Positions 19,145 to 26,947 of a DNA stretch of 26,947 bases are shown here, piece by piece; positions within the stretch are counted from its first letter, which is position 1; every line of letters starts with the position of its first letter. A program made the translations under genes and the position numbers. The notes below the pieces were generated by a model. The model was not told the origin of the DNA. It did not search any database and saw only the letters and a list, made by a program, of their open reading frames with translations. Origin of the DNA: Haplomitrium mnioides (Eukaryota > Marchantiophyta > Haplomitriopsida > Calobryales); assembly GCA_049999725.1 (NCBI GenBank), contig JBNGIS010018729.1, forward strand, positions 1-26,947, written 5' to 3'.

Positions 19145-21656
19145 TATTTAGAATGCTGAAAGAGCTTAAGGGTTATGGAGAATAATTAGAAGATTTATGA
19201 AAAATTTCAAAAAACCATGTATTAAACTCTCTTCTGTTTTGTGAATAATAGTTGAAACAGATTTTGATAGCTGTGGTAATATGGAGAGTGTGTTCCCTTT
19301 TCTTCTTGTTGTAAGCAAGGAGTTGATCTTCAAATCTTCAAGAAAACAAGTGTTGCATTCAACAATAGGCCTTCATAGTTCAACAACAATATTTCAAAGG
19401 TTGTTGAAGTCTCTACTTTCATAAATAGTCTTCAGAAGTTGGAGTAAAAATCTTGAATATGCAATCTTGACCTCGGCACTTTTAAATCAGATCTTGAAGA
19501 TAGATGATGTGGAAAATCTTGAGAATAAAATTGGAATATACTCTGTAATGTAGAGGGAGACCCTATGGACTAATTGTGGCTATTATGCCTACTCAAAATC
19601 TCTACAGATTCTTGAGACAAAAAGTCTGTATCCTCTATATGGGTTTATAGATAAATGCACTTTTTAGAAATCAGAATCTACACTTATAGATTGATCTATG
19701 CTAATTGCAATGTATTGGATTCTCAGATCTTATAATAAAATTGTGTAGCAGATTCTATTGCATTTACTAGTGTGCAGATTTCTATAGAATAACCTACAGA
19801 GTATTGGAATATCAGAATTGTAAATGAAGCGATCTGTTTCTGATATATATCAAATTGACATTCCAGTAGGTGTAATAATGCTTGATATCTGATGGGGAGG
19901 TCTTTATCATCCTCCAATTTGATCAAGCTAGCTAAATAGATATCTGAATGGCTGGTCAAAACATCTGGGGTAGAGTTGAAAATTTATACACACTAAGGGA
20001 ATTGTGTATATTCTAGTGATTCTCCAATTTTTTTCTTCAAAGAATGGAAATAAAGCTCTATATGTATTGAATCAATAGGCTAGAAGCATAACAAAGTTGT
20101 TATGCTATTAACTTTGTAGATGCAAGAGAGTATAGCTCTCTGTTTATACTTATTTGTTAACCAAACTAAGTGAAATATGATAGATTCGCATGGAGTAGGC
20201 AATCGGATCTGCTGCTTCAGATTTGAAAAATAAGGTCAAATGCTCGTAGAATAGTCAATTGAAGATCTGTCAAAAAATCATGTTGTTGAGCTCAAAGAAG
20301 ATTACGTTCGGTAATCAAAACTAGCTCGACAGCAAATCTATGCTTCAGAGTTGATTTAATACAGGTTTGGCATTGATCTGGTAGATTTGGCGGATTTAGT
20401 AGCTTTGATACATCATCTGGTGCTTTGGAGATGAGGTTTAGATACCAAGGTGAGCGTCGCTTCACAAGCAAACTTTGCTTAATCCCATAAGTGAAATGGG
20501 AAAAGCAAGAAGGTGTATGTATAGCCTTGGTTCTTAAGTTATTTTGAGAGCCTTGACTAAGGTCTCCTCACTCCTTGCATCTAGGGGTGGGGTTTGATCT
20601 GACCTTGAACCTAGTATAATCTTACATGTGCTAGTTGTCACTTCGGGATTGGTCGAGTTCGAATAACGGTTAGATTCCCCTCCGAGCTTAGATTAGTTTT
20701 ATAAAAACATTTCTTCTTTTTCTTTTTCCAAATTTCTTAAACAATAATATATAGTTGTTTTGACCAAGTGATTCTTCTTTTCAAACTTTCAAAAAACACC
20801 GAAGTAGCCTTTAAAACTTTTGATATTTTAAAATTTTTAACAAAATAGTGCTTTGTTGTTGTTTTGACGTCAACTTCTCTTCTTCCCTTTTGAACTTTTG
20901 TCATGTACTCTGTGCATTGTTTCAAACTTCAAAGAGCTCTTCGATGAAGTCTTCTTCTACAACTTGCCAAAATGCATGAGATCTGATGTGTTCTGCTTCA
21001 GATTTGATAACAATTTGCTTAGCAATCGATCTTCTTTGAATCTAAATCCAATTGCAATGTACTCTTGTCTGCTTGGATTAATCTTCAACAAAAATAACTG
21101 TTCCATCTTGCTTCAAGGATTCATTCTATTCTTCCTTGATTTGGCTTCAACAGTAACACGCACTGCCTTCTTCGATTGATTGTCGCCAATTCTGCTTCGA
21201 TTCGATTAAAGTACTCTTGCCAATTGAATTTGATAGGAATCTTTCATACTTGCGATTTGCCGAATTCTCCTCAGAATGATGGTGTCTACCCGTTCATCGA
21301 ATTCTCCATGAATTCTATTGCATTCTTCACATGTATGTGTTTGCAATCAGATTGCGAATCCAATGCCTCTATAATTCAAATGTAGAAATCTTCAAATATG
21401 GATTCTTTATGCTTTGATCTTCAACCTGTGATACTACTTCAACGTTTTTTGCTCCTTATTTTGTTTGGAATAAAATATAATATTATATAATGTAAAATTA
21501 ATAGATGAAGAAAAAGTAATATTTGTGTAGATTGAGAAGTAGGGGGATGAAAAATCAGATTTCTATCAAGAAGGATAGAAGAAATTTGTGTTTAGATTCT
21601 ATAGAAGAAGGATGAAGCGGGGGATATGAAAAAAATAATAAAACTTTGTAAGCTAA
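19145..21656 (-). other. Outer element 5' leader, non-coding
   Basis: A 2.5-kb AT-rich stretch between the PBS (at 21670) and the gag ATG. It has no convincing coding potential on either strand; the short open frames here match nothing I recognise. It is long for a copia leader, and it may contain a SINE-like insertion at about 20545-20690. The sequence TGCTTCAGATTTG recurs at about 20212 and 20993. Confidence 0.7.
20545..20690 (+). mobile_element. Possible tRNA-derived SINE fragment
   Basis: The segment is GC-richer than its surroundings. TTGACTAAGGTCTC resembles a degenerate pol III A box, and GGGGTTTGATCTGACC about 37 bp downstream resembles a B box (GGTTCGANNCC). The later CGGGATTGGTCGAG resembles the CGGGATTAGTCGAG found near the 3' end of several plant SINE families. 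No target duplication was found, so the limits are approximate and the call is weak. Confidence 0.3.
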
Positions 21657-21670
21657 TCATGTTGATAACG
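21657..21670 (-). other. Primer-binding-site candidate of the outer element
   Basis: On the minus strand CGTTATCAACATGA directly follows the 5' LTR. It aligns with the inner PBS CGTTATTAGCACGA with three transitions. Two differences look like decay. The third, C for T, lies opposite position 34 of tRNA-Ile, which is inosine in the mature tRNA and pairs with C. Confidence 0.6.
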
Positions 21671-21921
21671 TGTTATAGAAGAAGATTCAAACATGAAAAA
21701 CAAGGTGTGTGCTTGTAAAACTTCTCTCCTCTTCTCTCTTCTCTTCTTATCTCATATATCAATCTCTCAATGCATTAATTATCATAGTGTCCAAATGTAC
21801 ATGTGTTTATCTATCTTAGCATTAAGATTAAACATTATTCTAATTATATATTCTAATCATAGATTAAGGTCTAATTGTACATTGGACTATTTATCTTACT
21901 ATACATATACATAATGTAACA
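21671..21921 (-). repeat. Outer element 5' LTR (right end on + strand)
   Basis: 251 bp, TGTTATAGAAG...ATGTAACA; partner of 6172-6428. It is flanked on the right by the target duplication. Confidence 0.93.
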
Positions 21922-21926
21922 ATGAT
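21922..21926. repeat. Target site duplication, right copy (outer element)
   Basis: ATGAT, identical to 6167-6171, followed directly by satellite sequence. Confidence 0.93.
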
Positions 21927-22256
21927 GTATTTGGGAATGCAAGGAGATGATGCCTCTCAAATGCCTGTTGTTTAGTATGCAAGAAATTAGTTATAATGGA
22001 AAAATAGATGATGAATGTCAGAATGCAAGAAAATGATGCCTCTCAAATACTTGCTGCTTGGTATACAAAATTGACTCATGATGAAAAAAGGAATGATGCA
22101 TGTCAAAATGCAAGTAGATGATGCATGTCAAATACTTGCACATTAGTATACAAAAATGACTTACAATGGAAAAATAGATGATGCATATTAGATTGCACGG
22201 AGATGATGTCTATCAAAAGCTTATGGCTTATTATAAAAAATGACTCATGATGGGAG
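21922..22256. repeat. ~85-bp satellite array, right block
   Basis: About four monomers continue the array of 1-6171 after the outer insertion. In monomer order they match 2565-2899 and 1820-2153 (same variant monomers, same spacing), a third partial copy of the 745-bp higher-order unit. The block ends at GATGGGAG, where the gypsy LTR begins. Confidence 0.95.
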
Positions 22257-23351
22257 TGTGGTGAAATAGTAGGGCATTAGAAGGATCTATGATGAAGAAC
22301 TCTTTTAATTGCCTTAGATAGTCCTCTATTAGTATTGTAGTGCTCTCATGTGGCTTGATTGAGCCTCTTTACTCATGAGCTTGAACATTATCAAAGTGTT
22401 AGAATTAGTATTAGTATGATATAAGTAGTTAGTATTAATCTAAGTAGGTTTAGTGCTAATTGACCCTTTATTAGTAGTAGAGGTCTATTAAAGTTTTAAT
22501 TATAATTAGTGATAGGATTAGTTAGACTATGCTTTTTTAGGAAAATATGAGTAGTAAGAGGGTGGTACAAGGAGGTTTGCCTCGTATCACTCTTGACTCT
22601 CTTTTGCTTTTGCTTGTACTTCGAAGATGGAATGGAGAATAGCATGGCAAAGAGGGCCCTTTTCCAAGATTGCATGGCTATCTCATTTTGGGATTGTATG
22701 TCTCTTAATTATGAGTAAAGAATCAAGGATACTAAGCATTGGTATCTCCTATGATACAAGGAGTGGAGAGGGTGTGTAGAAATGGAATTAGGGTGAGAGA
22801 TAGGTTGCAATAGAGGGTAGCCATGTCAGGGGGGTACCTGAGTGGGGACTTGAGTGGTGATTTCAGCCAATCCATGGAGTACAGACATGGTAGACAACTA
22901 AAAGCATGGGCTTCTCTGAATTGAGAGTTCATACCTCTTTGGAGAGGTGGATCTTAGTGCATACCTGATAGAATCAACTGAATTTTCAAAGGTTCTACCT
23001 TATGAGAATTTGGGATTGCTGCTAGGGGCTTTCTGATCTATCTTAATAGTAATGTTGTTGTTCCTTTTAGAGCTGATGCATAGGTTTCGCTTGCATATGT
23101 TGAAAGGCAGGAGGTTGGAAGTCTAGGCCTTTGCAATGTCTGGTTTGCAAAGATTCTGTGGGTGTGAGAGTGAGAGGAAGCAAAGAGAGAGGTGCTCAGA
23201 AGGTATTAGTATGGGTCTTGGTCTAGCTTTCCCTTGAAAGAAGCTGGCATTGCAAAAAACAAAAGAAAACAACCCAATACCTCTTTATCCCTGTGGGTTC
23301 GATATAGAATCAGCACAGTTTGATTCGGAATACTCCAATGATGCTACAACA
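22257..23351 (+). repeat. Ty3/gypsy 5' LTR
   Basis: A 1,095-bp LTR from TGTGGTGAAATAG, immediately after satellite GGGAG, to GCTACAACA, three bases before the PBS. Near its end it has CCCTGTGGGTTCGATATAGA, similar to the LTR ends of Athila/Tat elements. It contains no open frame worth calling. The partner LTR is outside the window, so the left limit rests on the satellite junction and the terminal TG. Confidence 0.75.
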
Positions 23352-23354
23352 TTT

Positions 23355-23372
23355 TGGCGCCGTTGTCGGGGA
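23355..23372 (+). other. Primer-binding site, tRNA-Asp
   Basis: TGGCGCCGTTGTCGGGGA matches TGGCGCCGTTGCCGGGGA, the complement of the 3' end of plant tRNA-Asp, with one change (C to T). This is the usual primer site of Athila-type gypsy elements. Confidence 0.88.
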
Positions 23373-24050
23373 TGAGGTACAGTGTTGGGATGTTTTCTCT
23401 GTAAATCAAATATAAAATAGAGGAAGTCAAGGTAGAGTTTTCAAGAGTGAGAAGTCTTTGTGATTTGCTGGAGCAGAATGAAACCTTTTGTTGTTGGAGC
23501 ACCAGGACTATCAGGTAACAAGGAAGCCAAGAGTGGAGAATTTCAAGATGGAAGGCAGATTGTAAGTTGAAGATCAATTGTCAAAAGAGAGGGAGTCAAG
23601 GGAGAACTCTCAATATTTGTGAAAGCATTCTGTTATATGGAAGAAAATTCTGCAATGAGGCTACATGGTTAAAGGTGAAGCTACAGTTCAATAGTTTGAC
23701 AACACTTTGTAGAGACATGCATGCCTCAATTAGAGAGCTTGGTTGGCTTTGAATAGATGGAAGGAGGAAAAATTAGTGTTCAGAGCAGAGAATTCATAAC
23801 TTATGAAGGGAGATCTCAACCTCCAAAAATTTCACTCACGAGGAAGAAAATGGAGCTTGTGCATAATGGCCCTTATAGTTCTTATTGTTCTTAATTGCAT
23901 AGTGGCCCCTATAGTTCTTATTGTTCTTAATTGAAAGTTAGCGCTAGAAAGAAGGCATCTTCATATGGTTCTTAATTGAATTATCGCTCTTATAGCAAGG
24001 GGTCGTTAGTGAAGCAATTGTCAACAGGAGGTTGCAACCATCAAACTTTC
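23373..24050 (+). other. Gypsy element internal region, non-coding
   Basis: AT-rich sequence without a recognisable gag. A 61-codon open frame at 23567-23752 resembles nothing known. It contains a 36-bp direct duplication, GCATAATGGCCC...CTTAATT, at 23861-23896 and 23897-23932. Confidence 0.65.
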
Positions 24051-24430
24051 ATGTAAACATGAATTTTCATGTAGTCTCTTTTGAACATTCTAGCAACAGC
24101 AAGAAGCGAGCTTTGCGTGAAGGAATTTGCTTCCAAGTATTCAAGTGTGTTATTCGAAGAAACCATAACTGTTGGTCATGCAAACAAGAATTTTCAGGTA
24201 GTTCTTTTTGAACATTCTAGCAACAGCAAGAAGCAAGCTTTGCGTGAAGGAATTTGCTTCTAAGGATTCAAGTGTGTTATTCGAAGAAACCATAACTGTT
24301 GGTCATGTAAACATGAATTTTTAGGTAGTCCATTTTGAACATTCTAGCAACAGCAAGAAGCGAGCTTTGCGTGAAGGAATTTGCTTCCAAGGATTCAAGT
24401 GTGTTATTTGAAGAAACCATAACTCTTGGA
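24051..24430 (+). repeat. 127-bp tandem repeat, three copies
   Basis: Copies start at 24051, 24178 and 24305 (ATG[C/T]AAACA[T/A]GAATTTT), and each contains TTGAACATTCTAGCAACAGC and GCTTTGCGTGAAGGAATTTG. The copies are nearly identical (a few substitutions each). The third copy loses similarity around 24425-24430. Confidence 0.92.
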
Positions 24431-24772
24431 GAAGCGGATTGATGGCCCAACATGAAAAAGTTCTAAGTTGTAGCACGAATGATGATGGTGTTTAAATCCT
24501 TGGAAACTGCCGTATGACGTTGACTGAGTAATATTGTAAGGACCACACATAAATGATTGTCGATAGGGGCGATCTTCTTGGAGAGCTTCAACAGGAGTTT
24601 CTTCTTGGGAGCTTCGACCACTCATAAATGATTGTCGATATGGGCGATCTTCTTGGAGAGCTTCAACGGGAGTTTCTTCTTGGGAGCTTCGACCACTCAT
24701 AAATGATTGTTGATAGGGGCGATCTTCTTGGAGAGCTTCAACGGGAAGTTTCTTCTTGGGAGCTTCGACCAC
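24404..24772 (-). CDS. Open frame over the 75-bp repeats (25-residue repeat), doubtful
   Basis: A 122-codon minus-strand open frame translates three copies of the 75-bp repeat as a 25-residue unit (core EETPVEALQEDRPYRQSFM), followed by a non-repeated tail with HHHHS. The product would be hydrophilic, rich in Glu, Gln and Arg. An extra A near 24747 shifts the frame; upstream repeat units are open in the neighbouring frame except where TTAGGAGC creates stops (about 24981 and 25124). The repeat period is a multiple of three, which either keeps a real coding repeat in frame or produces an open frame by chance. I recognise no family, and the frame is antisense to the gypsy element. Confidence 0.2.
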   Translation of the reverse strand: MVEAPKKKLPVEALQEDRPYQQSFMSGRSSQEETPVEALQEDRPYRQSFMSGRSSQEETPVEALQEDRPYRQSFMCGPYNITQSTSYGSFQGFKHHHHSCYNLELFHVGPSIRFSKSYGFFK

Positions 24773-25268
24773 TCATAAATGATTGTCGATATGGGCAATC
24801 TTCTTGGAGAGCTTCAACGGGAGTTTCTTCTTGGGAGCTTTGACCACTCATAAATGATTGTCGATAGGGGCGATCTTCTTGGAGAGCTTCAACGGGTGTT
24901 TCTTCTTGGGAGCTTCGACCACTTATAAATGATTGTCGATAGGGGCGATCTTCTTGGAGAGGTTCAACGGGAGTTTCTTCTTAGGAGCTTCGACCACCCA
25001 TAAGTGATTGTCGATAGGGGCGATCTTCTTGGAGAGCTTCAACGAGAGTTTCTTCTTGGGAGCTTCGACCACTCATGTCGATAAGGGCGATCTTCTTGGA
25101 GAGCTTCAACAGGAGTTTCTTCTTAGGAGCTTCCACCACTCATAAATGATTGTCGACGGGGGCTATCTTCGTGGAGAGCTTGAGCTGGAGTTTCTTCTTG
25201 GGAGCTTAGACCACTCATAAATGATTGTTTCATCTTGGGAGCTTTGACCACTCATAAATGATTATCCT
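24549..25268 (+). repeat. 75-bp minisatellite, about ten units
   Basis: Units beginning ATAAATGATTGTCGATAGGG start at 24549, 24624, 24699, 24775, 24850, 24925, 25000, 25075, 25142 and 25217, and a shortened last unit starts at 25254. Spacing is 75 bp except 76 (one inserted A), 67 (AAATGATT lost) and 37. Units are highly similar, so the array is young or homogenised. The LTR of the third copia element ends it at 25270. Confidence 0.95.
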
Positions 25269-25269
25269 T

Positions 25270-25540
25270 TGTTGTAAGACAAAGGCCATTAGCTCATGTA
25301 TACAAGGTGAGGAATGTTGCAACAATCAATCATATGAATAATCTTCACTCTTCTTCTCATTCTCTTCTCTTCTCTCTCTTCTCTCATGTAATAATAATCT
25401 TCTCCTTACAAAGTACAAAGGATTTAGTATGTGCTAATCTTATAGGATTAGCACTAACCCTAATACTAATCCTAAAACTCTAATCATAGGTTTAAGGACT
25501 AATCATCTATTAGTCTAAGCATCTTAGTACATGCATTACA
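25270..25540 (-). repeat. 3' LTR of the third copia element
   Basis: A 271-bp stretch, TGTTGTAAGAC...GCATTACA, lying between the 75-bp repeats and a PPT. The CT-rich block (CTTCTCTTCTCTCTCTTCTC) and the terminal third (CTAATCATAGGTTTAAGG) resemble the outer LTR. The partner LTR is not in the window. Confidence 0.82.
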
Positions 25541-25542
25541 AT

Positions 25543-25553
25543 ACTCCCCCCTG
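25543..25553 (-). other. Polypurine tract of the third copia element
   Basis: On the minus strand AGGGGGGAGTAT precedes the LTR start TGTAATGC by two or three bases. It corresponds in position to the PPTs at 6429-6439 and 14370-14380. Confidence 0.8.
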
Positions 25554-25895
25554 ACTATAACATGGGGAATGTTGTAGGCACACGTAAGATGAATATACAA
25601 CCTATGATAGAAATATCACCAACACTCCAAATAAATCCATATGCAATATAAAAGGTGTTGCCTCATTAAAACCCTCTTATACTCCAACGAGGGAAAGAGT
25701 ACAACCACCATTTATAGATGGATATAGAAGTCATATAGTGACCGAAAGAAAATAATAAAATTATATGAAAATTGGCTATAGGCCAAAATAATAAATCTGA
25801 GAAAAAGAATAACATGAGCAGTAAATAGAATATAAAGAAAAGTCGGAGATAATAATAATAATGTCGACAATATAATAAAAGAATAGTCGATGAAG
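25554..25895 (-). other. 3' untranslated region of the third copia element
   Basis: Non-coding; collinear with the outer element's 3' UTR (6440-6792 plus 14498-14539), which makes it the reference for the empty site of the inner insertion. The conserved TATAAAT/CTCTTTCCCTC/TTTTAATGAGGC block lies at about 25660-25720. No gene. Confidence 0.83.
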
Positions 25896-26927
25896 TCATG
25901 ATAATAAAGTCGATAATCTCCGTAGACCAAGTAGATGACAAAAATGCTGATGCAGTGCCGGAGGTAAAGCCTTAGTAAATATGTCTGCAATATTCTCCTT
26001 ACTGGAGATAACCTGCATAGAAATAATGTCATCATTCTGCTCATAAGTGAAGAAAAACTTTGAAGCGATGTGTTTTATGCGGTCTCCTTTAATAAATCCA
26101 TGTGAAACCTGTTGTACACATGCCAAGTTGTCTTAAAAAATAACAGTAGGGTCAGATATACAAGGCAAACCACAATGCAAGTAAACATGATCAAGCATCC
26201 TCCGTAGGTATATGCACTCCCTACTAGCTTCATACAAAGTAATGATCTCTGCATGGTTTGAGGATGTACAAGTCAAAGTTTGTTTTGTACTTTTCCATGA
26301 TATAGCTGTAGAGCCATATAGGAAAACATAACCGGTTTGGGATTTAGCATCATCAGGATCCGACACGTATCCTGCATCTGCATAACCGGTAAGTATTTGA
26401 TCAGTATTATTTGTGAAAAATAGTCCCGTGTTAATTGTGTCTTGTAAATATCTGAAAATACGTTTAATACCATTCCAATGCCTTATAGTAGGTTGTGAAC
26501 TATGTCTTGCTAGCAAGTTCACGGCAAATGAAATGTCATGACGTGTTTGATTAGCAAGATACATAAGAGCTCCTATAGTAGAGAGATATGGTATCTCAGA
26601 TCCAAGGATAGGCTCTATGTCTTTCCGTTTTCGGAAAATATCTTTGTCTCTGTCCAGTGATCTTATCTCCATAGGTGATGTAACTGGATGAGATTTATCC
26701 ATATTGAATTGTTTAAGGATTTTCTTAGTATAAGTACTCTGATGCATCAATATGCCATCATCGAGATACTCAAATTGTAATCCCAAACAATACTTGGTCT
26801 TACCAATATCCTTCATATCAAAAGTCTTCTTTAGCATAGAAATAGTATGCTGAAGTAAGGATTGGTGACCAAAAAGGTTTATGTCATCAATATATAATGG
26901 GACAATTATAAATTCTTTGTTGACATT
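25896..26927 (-). pseudogene. RT C-terminal half and RNase H of the third copia element, one stop
   Basis: The frame enters with KEFIIVPLYIDDINLFGHQS, so the catalytic YIDD is intact (Asp codons at 26886-26888 and 26883-26885). It continues through MLKKTFDMKDIGKTKYCLGL and YLANQTRHDISFAVNLLARH to the RNase H core. RNase H residues are Asp in GYADAGYVSD, Glu in HAEIITLYE and Asp in DNLACVQQ. TAA at 26133-26135 immediately precedes that last Asp and is the only stop from there back to the breakpoint. The C-terminus is NIADIFTKALPPALHQHF ... LGLRRLSTLLS, stopping at 25896. It is the least decayed pol in the window; the rest lies outside or was lost at the 26927 breakpoint. Confidence 0.92.
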
Positions 26928-26947
26928 TGTCGCTCTCCTGTTTCGGT

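Larger units (their letters stand above)
6172..21921 (-). mobile_element. Outer Ty1-copia LTR retrotransposon, degenerate, containing a nested copy
   Basis: This is a complete LTR element inserted in the satellite array. It has LTRs at both ends (TG...CA), a 5-bp target duplication, a PPT beside the left LTR and a PBS-like site beside the right LTR. The minus strand carries gag, protease, integrase, RT and RNase H in that order, which is the Ty1-copia order. It spans 15,750 bp, of which 7,705 bp (6793-14497) is the inner element, so its own length is about 8.0 kb. Gag to the start of integrase lies in one frame, and the integrase C-terminus to RNase H lies in another, interrupted by stops and at least one frameshift. 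Catalytic residues are lost in protease, RT and RNase H, so it cannot be autonomous. Confidence 0.95.
22257..25269 (+). mobile_element. Ty3/gypsy-type LTR element, 5' part, apparently non-autonomous
   Basis: A 5' LTR (22257-23351) and a PBS complementary to tRNA-Asp (23355-23372) define a plus-strand element of the Athila/Tat type. The internal region to 25269 has no gag, protease or RT; it contains tandem repeats with periods of 36, 127 and 75 bp. The third copia element cuts it at 25270, and neither its remainder nor its 3' LTR is in the window. That 24051-25269 belongs to this element is inferred from continuity. Satellite sequence on the left ends GGGAG, the likely target site. Confidence 0.65.
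25270..26927 (-). mobile_element. Third Ty1-copia element, 3' part
   Basis: The minus-strand 3' end of a copia element of the same family as the outer one: LTR, PPT, 3' UTR, RNase H and the C-terminal half of RT. Nucleotide similarity to 14540-15560 is high throughout. It is inserted in the 75-bp repeats (last bases TCCTT before the LTR). Similarity to the outer element stops after 26927, 20 bp from the window edge. Confidence 0.92.

Noticed and set aside
20640-20665. tRNA gene around GAGTTCGAATAAC
   Set aside because: Only a B-box-like fragment; no cloverleaf can be drawn with the flanks.
20898-21385. Two plus-strand open frames in the outer leader
   Set aside because: No recognisable family, antisense to the element, and no supporting promoter or start context.
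25666-26044. Tyr/Phe/Leu-rich minus-strand frames resembling membrane proteins
   Set aside because: They are AT-rich 3' UTR and out-of-frame RNase H end; the real frame ends at 25896.

Overview
The window is repetitive, AT-rich heterochromatin of a land plant, most likely a vascular plant. The evidence is a long satellite array, degenerate Ty1-copia elements whose Gag, protease, integrase, RT and RNase H belong to one plant lineage, and a Ty3/gypsy LTR followed by a tRNA-Asp primer site. I see no host gene. Every recognisable reading frame is retrotransposon Gag-Pol and every one is broken. The species cannot be named from this sequence.

Layout: (1) 1-6171 is a tandem array of a ~85-bp satellite, about 70 monomers, which resumes at 21922-22256. 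(2) A minus-strand Ty1-copia element (6172-21921, 'outer') interrupts it. Its LTRs are 6172-6428 and 21671-21921, with an exact 5-bp target duplication ATGAT (6167-6171, 21922-21926). In its sense direction it reads 5' LTR (21921), a 2.5-kb leader, gag (19144), protease, integrase, RT, RNase H (14540), 3' UTR, PPT, 3' LTR (6172). (3) A second Ty1-copia element of the same lineage ('inner', plus strand, 6793-14497, 117-bp LTRs) sits in the 3' UTR of the outer one. (4) From 22257 a plus-strand Ty3/gypsy 5' LTR (22257-23351) with PBS (23355-23372) starts inside a satellite monomer. Its internal region shows no gag-pol; instead it holds 36-, 127- and 75-bp tandem repeats. (5) At 25270 the 3' end of a third copia element (minus strand, same family as the outer one) cuts into the 75-bp repeats and runs off the right edge.

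Order of events read from the nesting: satellite, then outer copia, then inner copia; separately satellite, then gypsy, then the third copia. The counted LTR divergence (outer pair roughly 10%, inner pair 9 of 117) agrees with the outer element being older.

Most interesting: (a) a long in-frame series of 12- and 16-residue repeats carrying G/R-P-L/F-V inside the RT domain of the inner element, with a two-copy homologue at the same site in the outer element; (b) a primer-binding site next to the 5' LTR of both copia elements that matches the anticodon arm of tRNA-Ile(AAU/IAU), not a tRNA 3' end, suggesting half-tRNA priming; (c) a ~745-bp higher-order repeat in the satellite; (d) a conserved 3'-UTR element shared by all three copia copies. 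All alignments and counts were made by eye.
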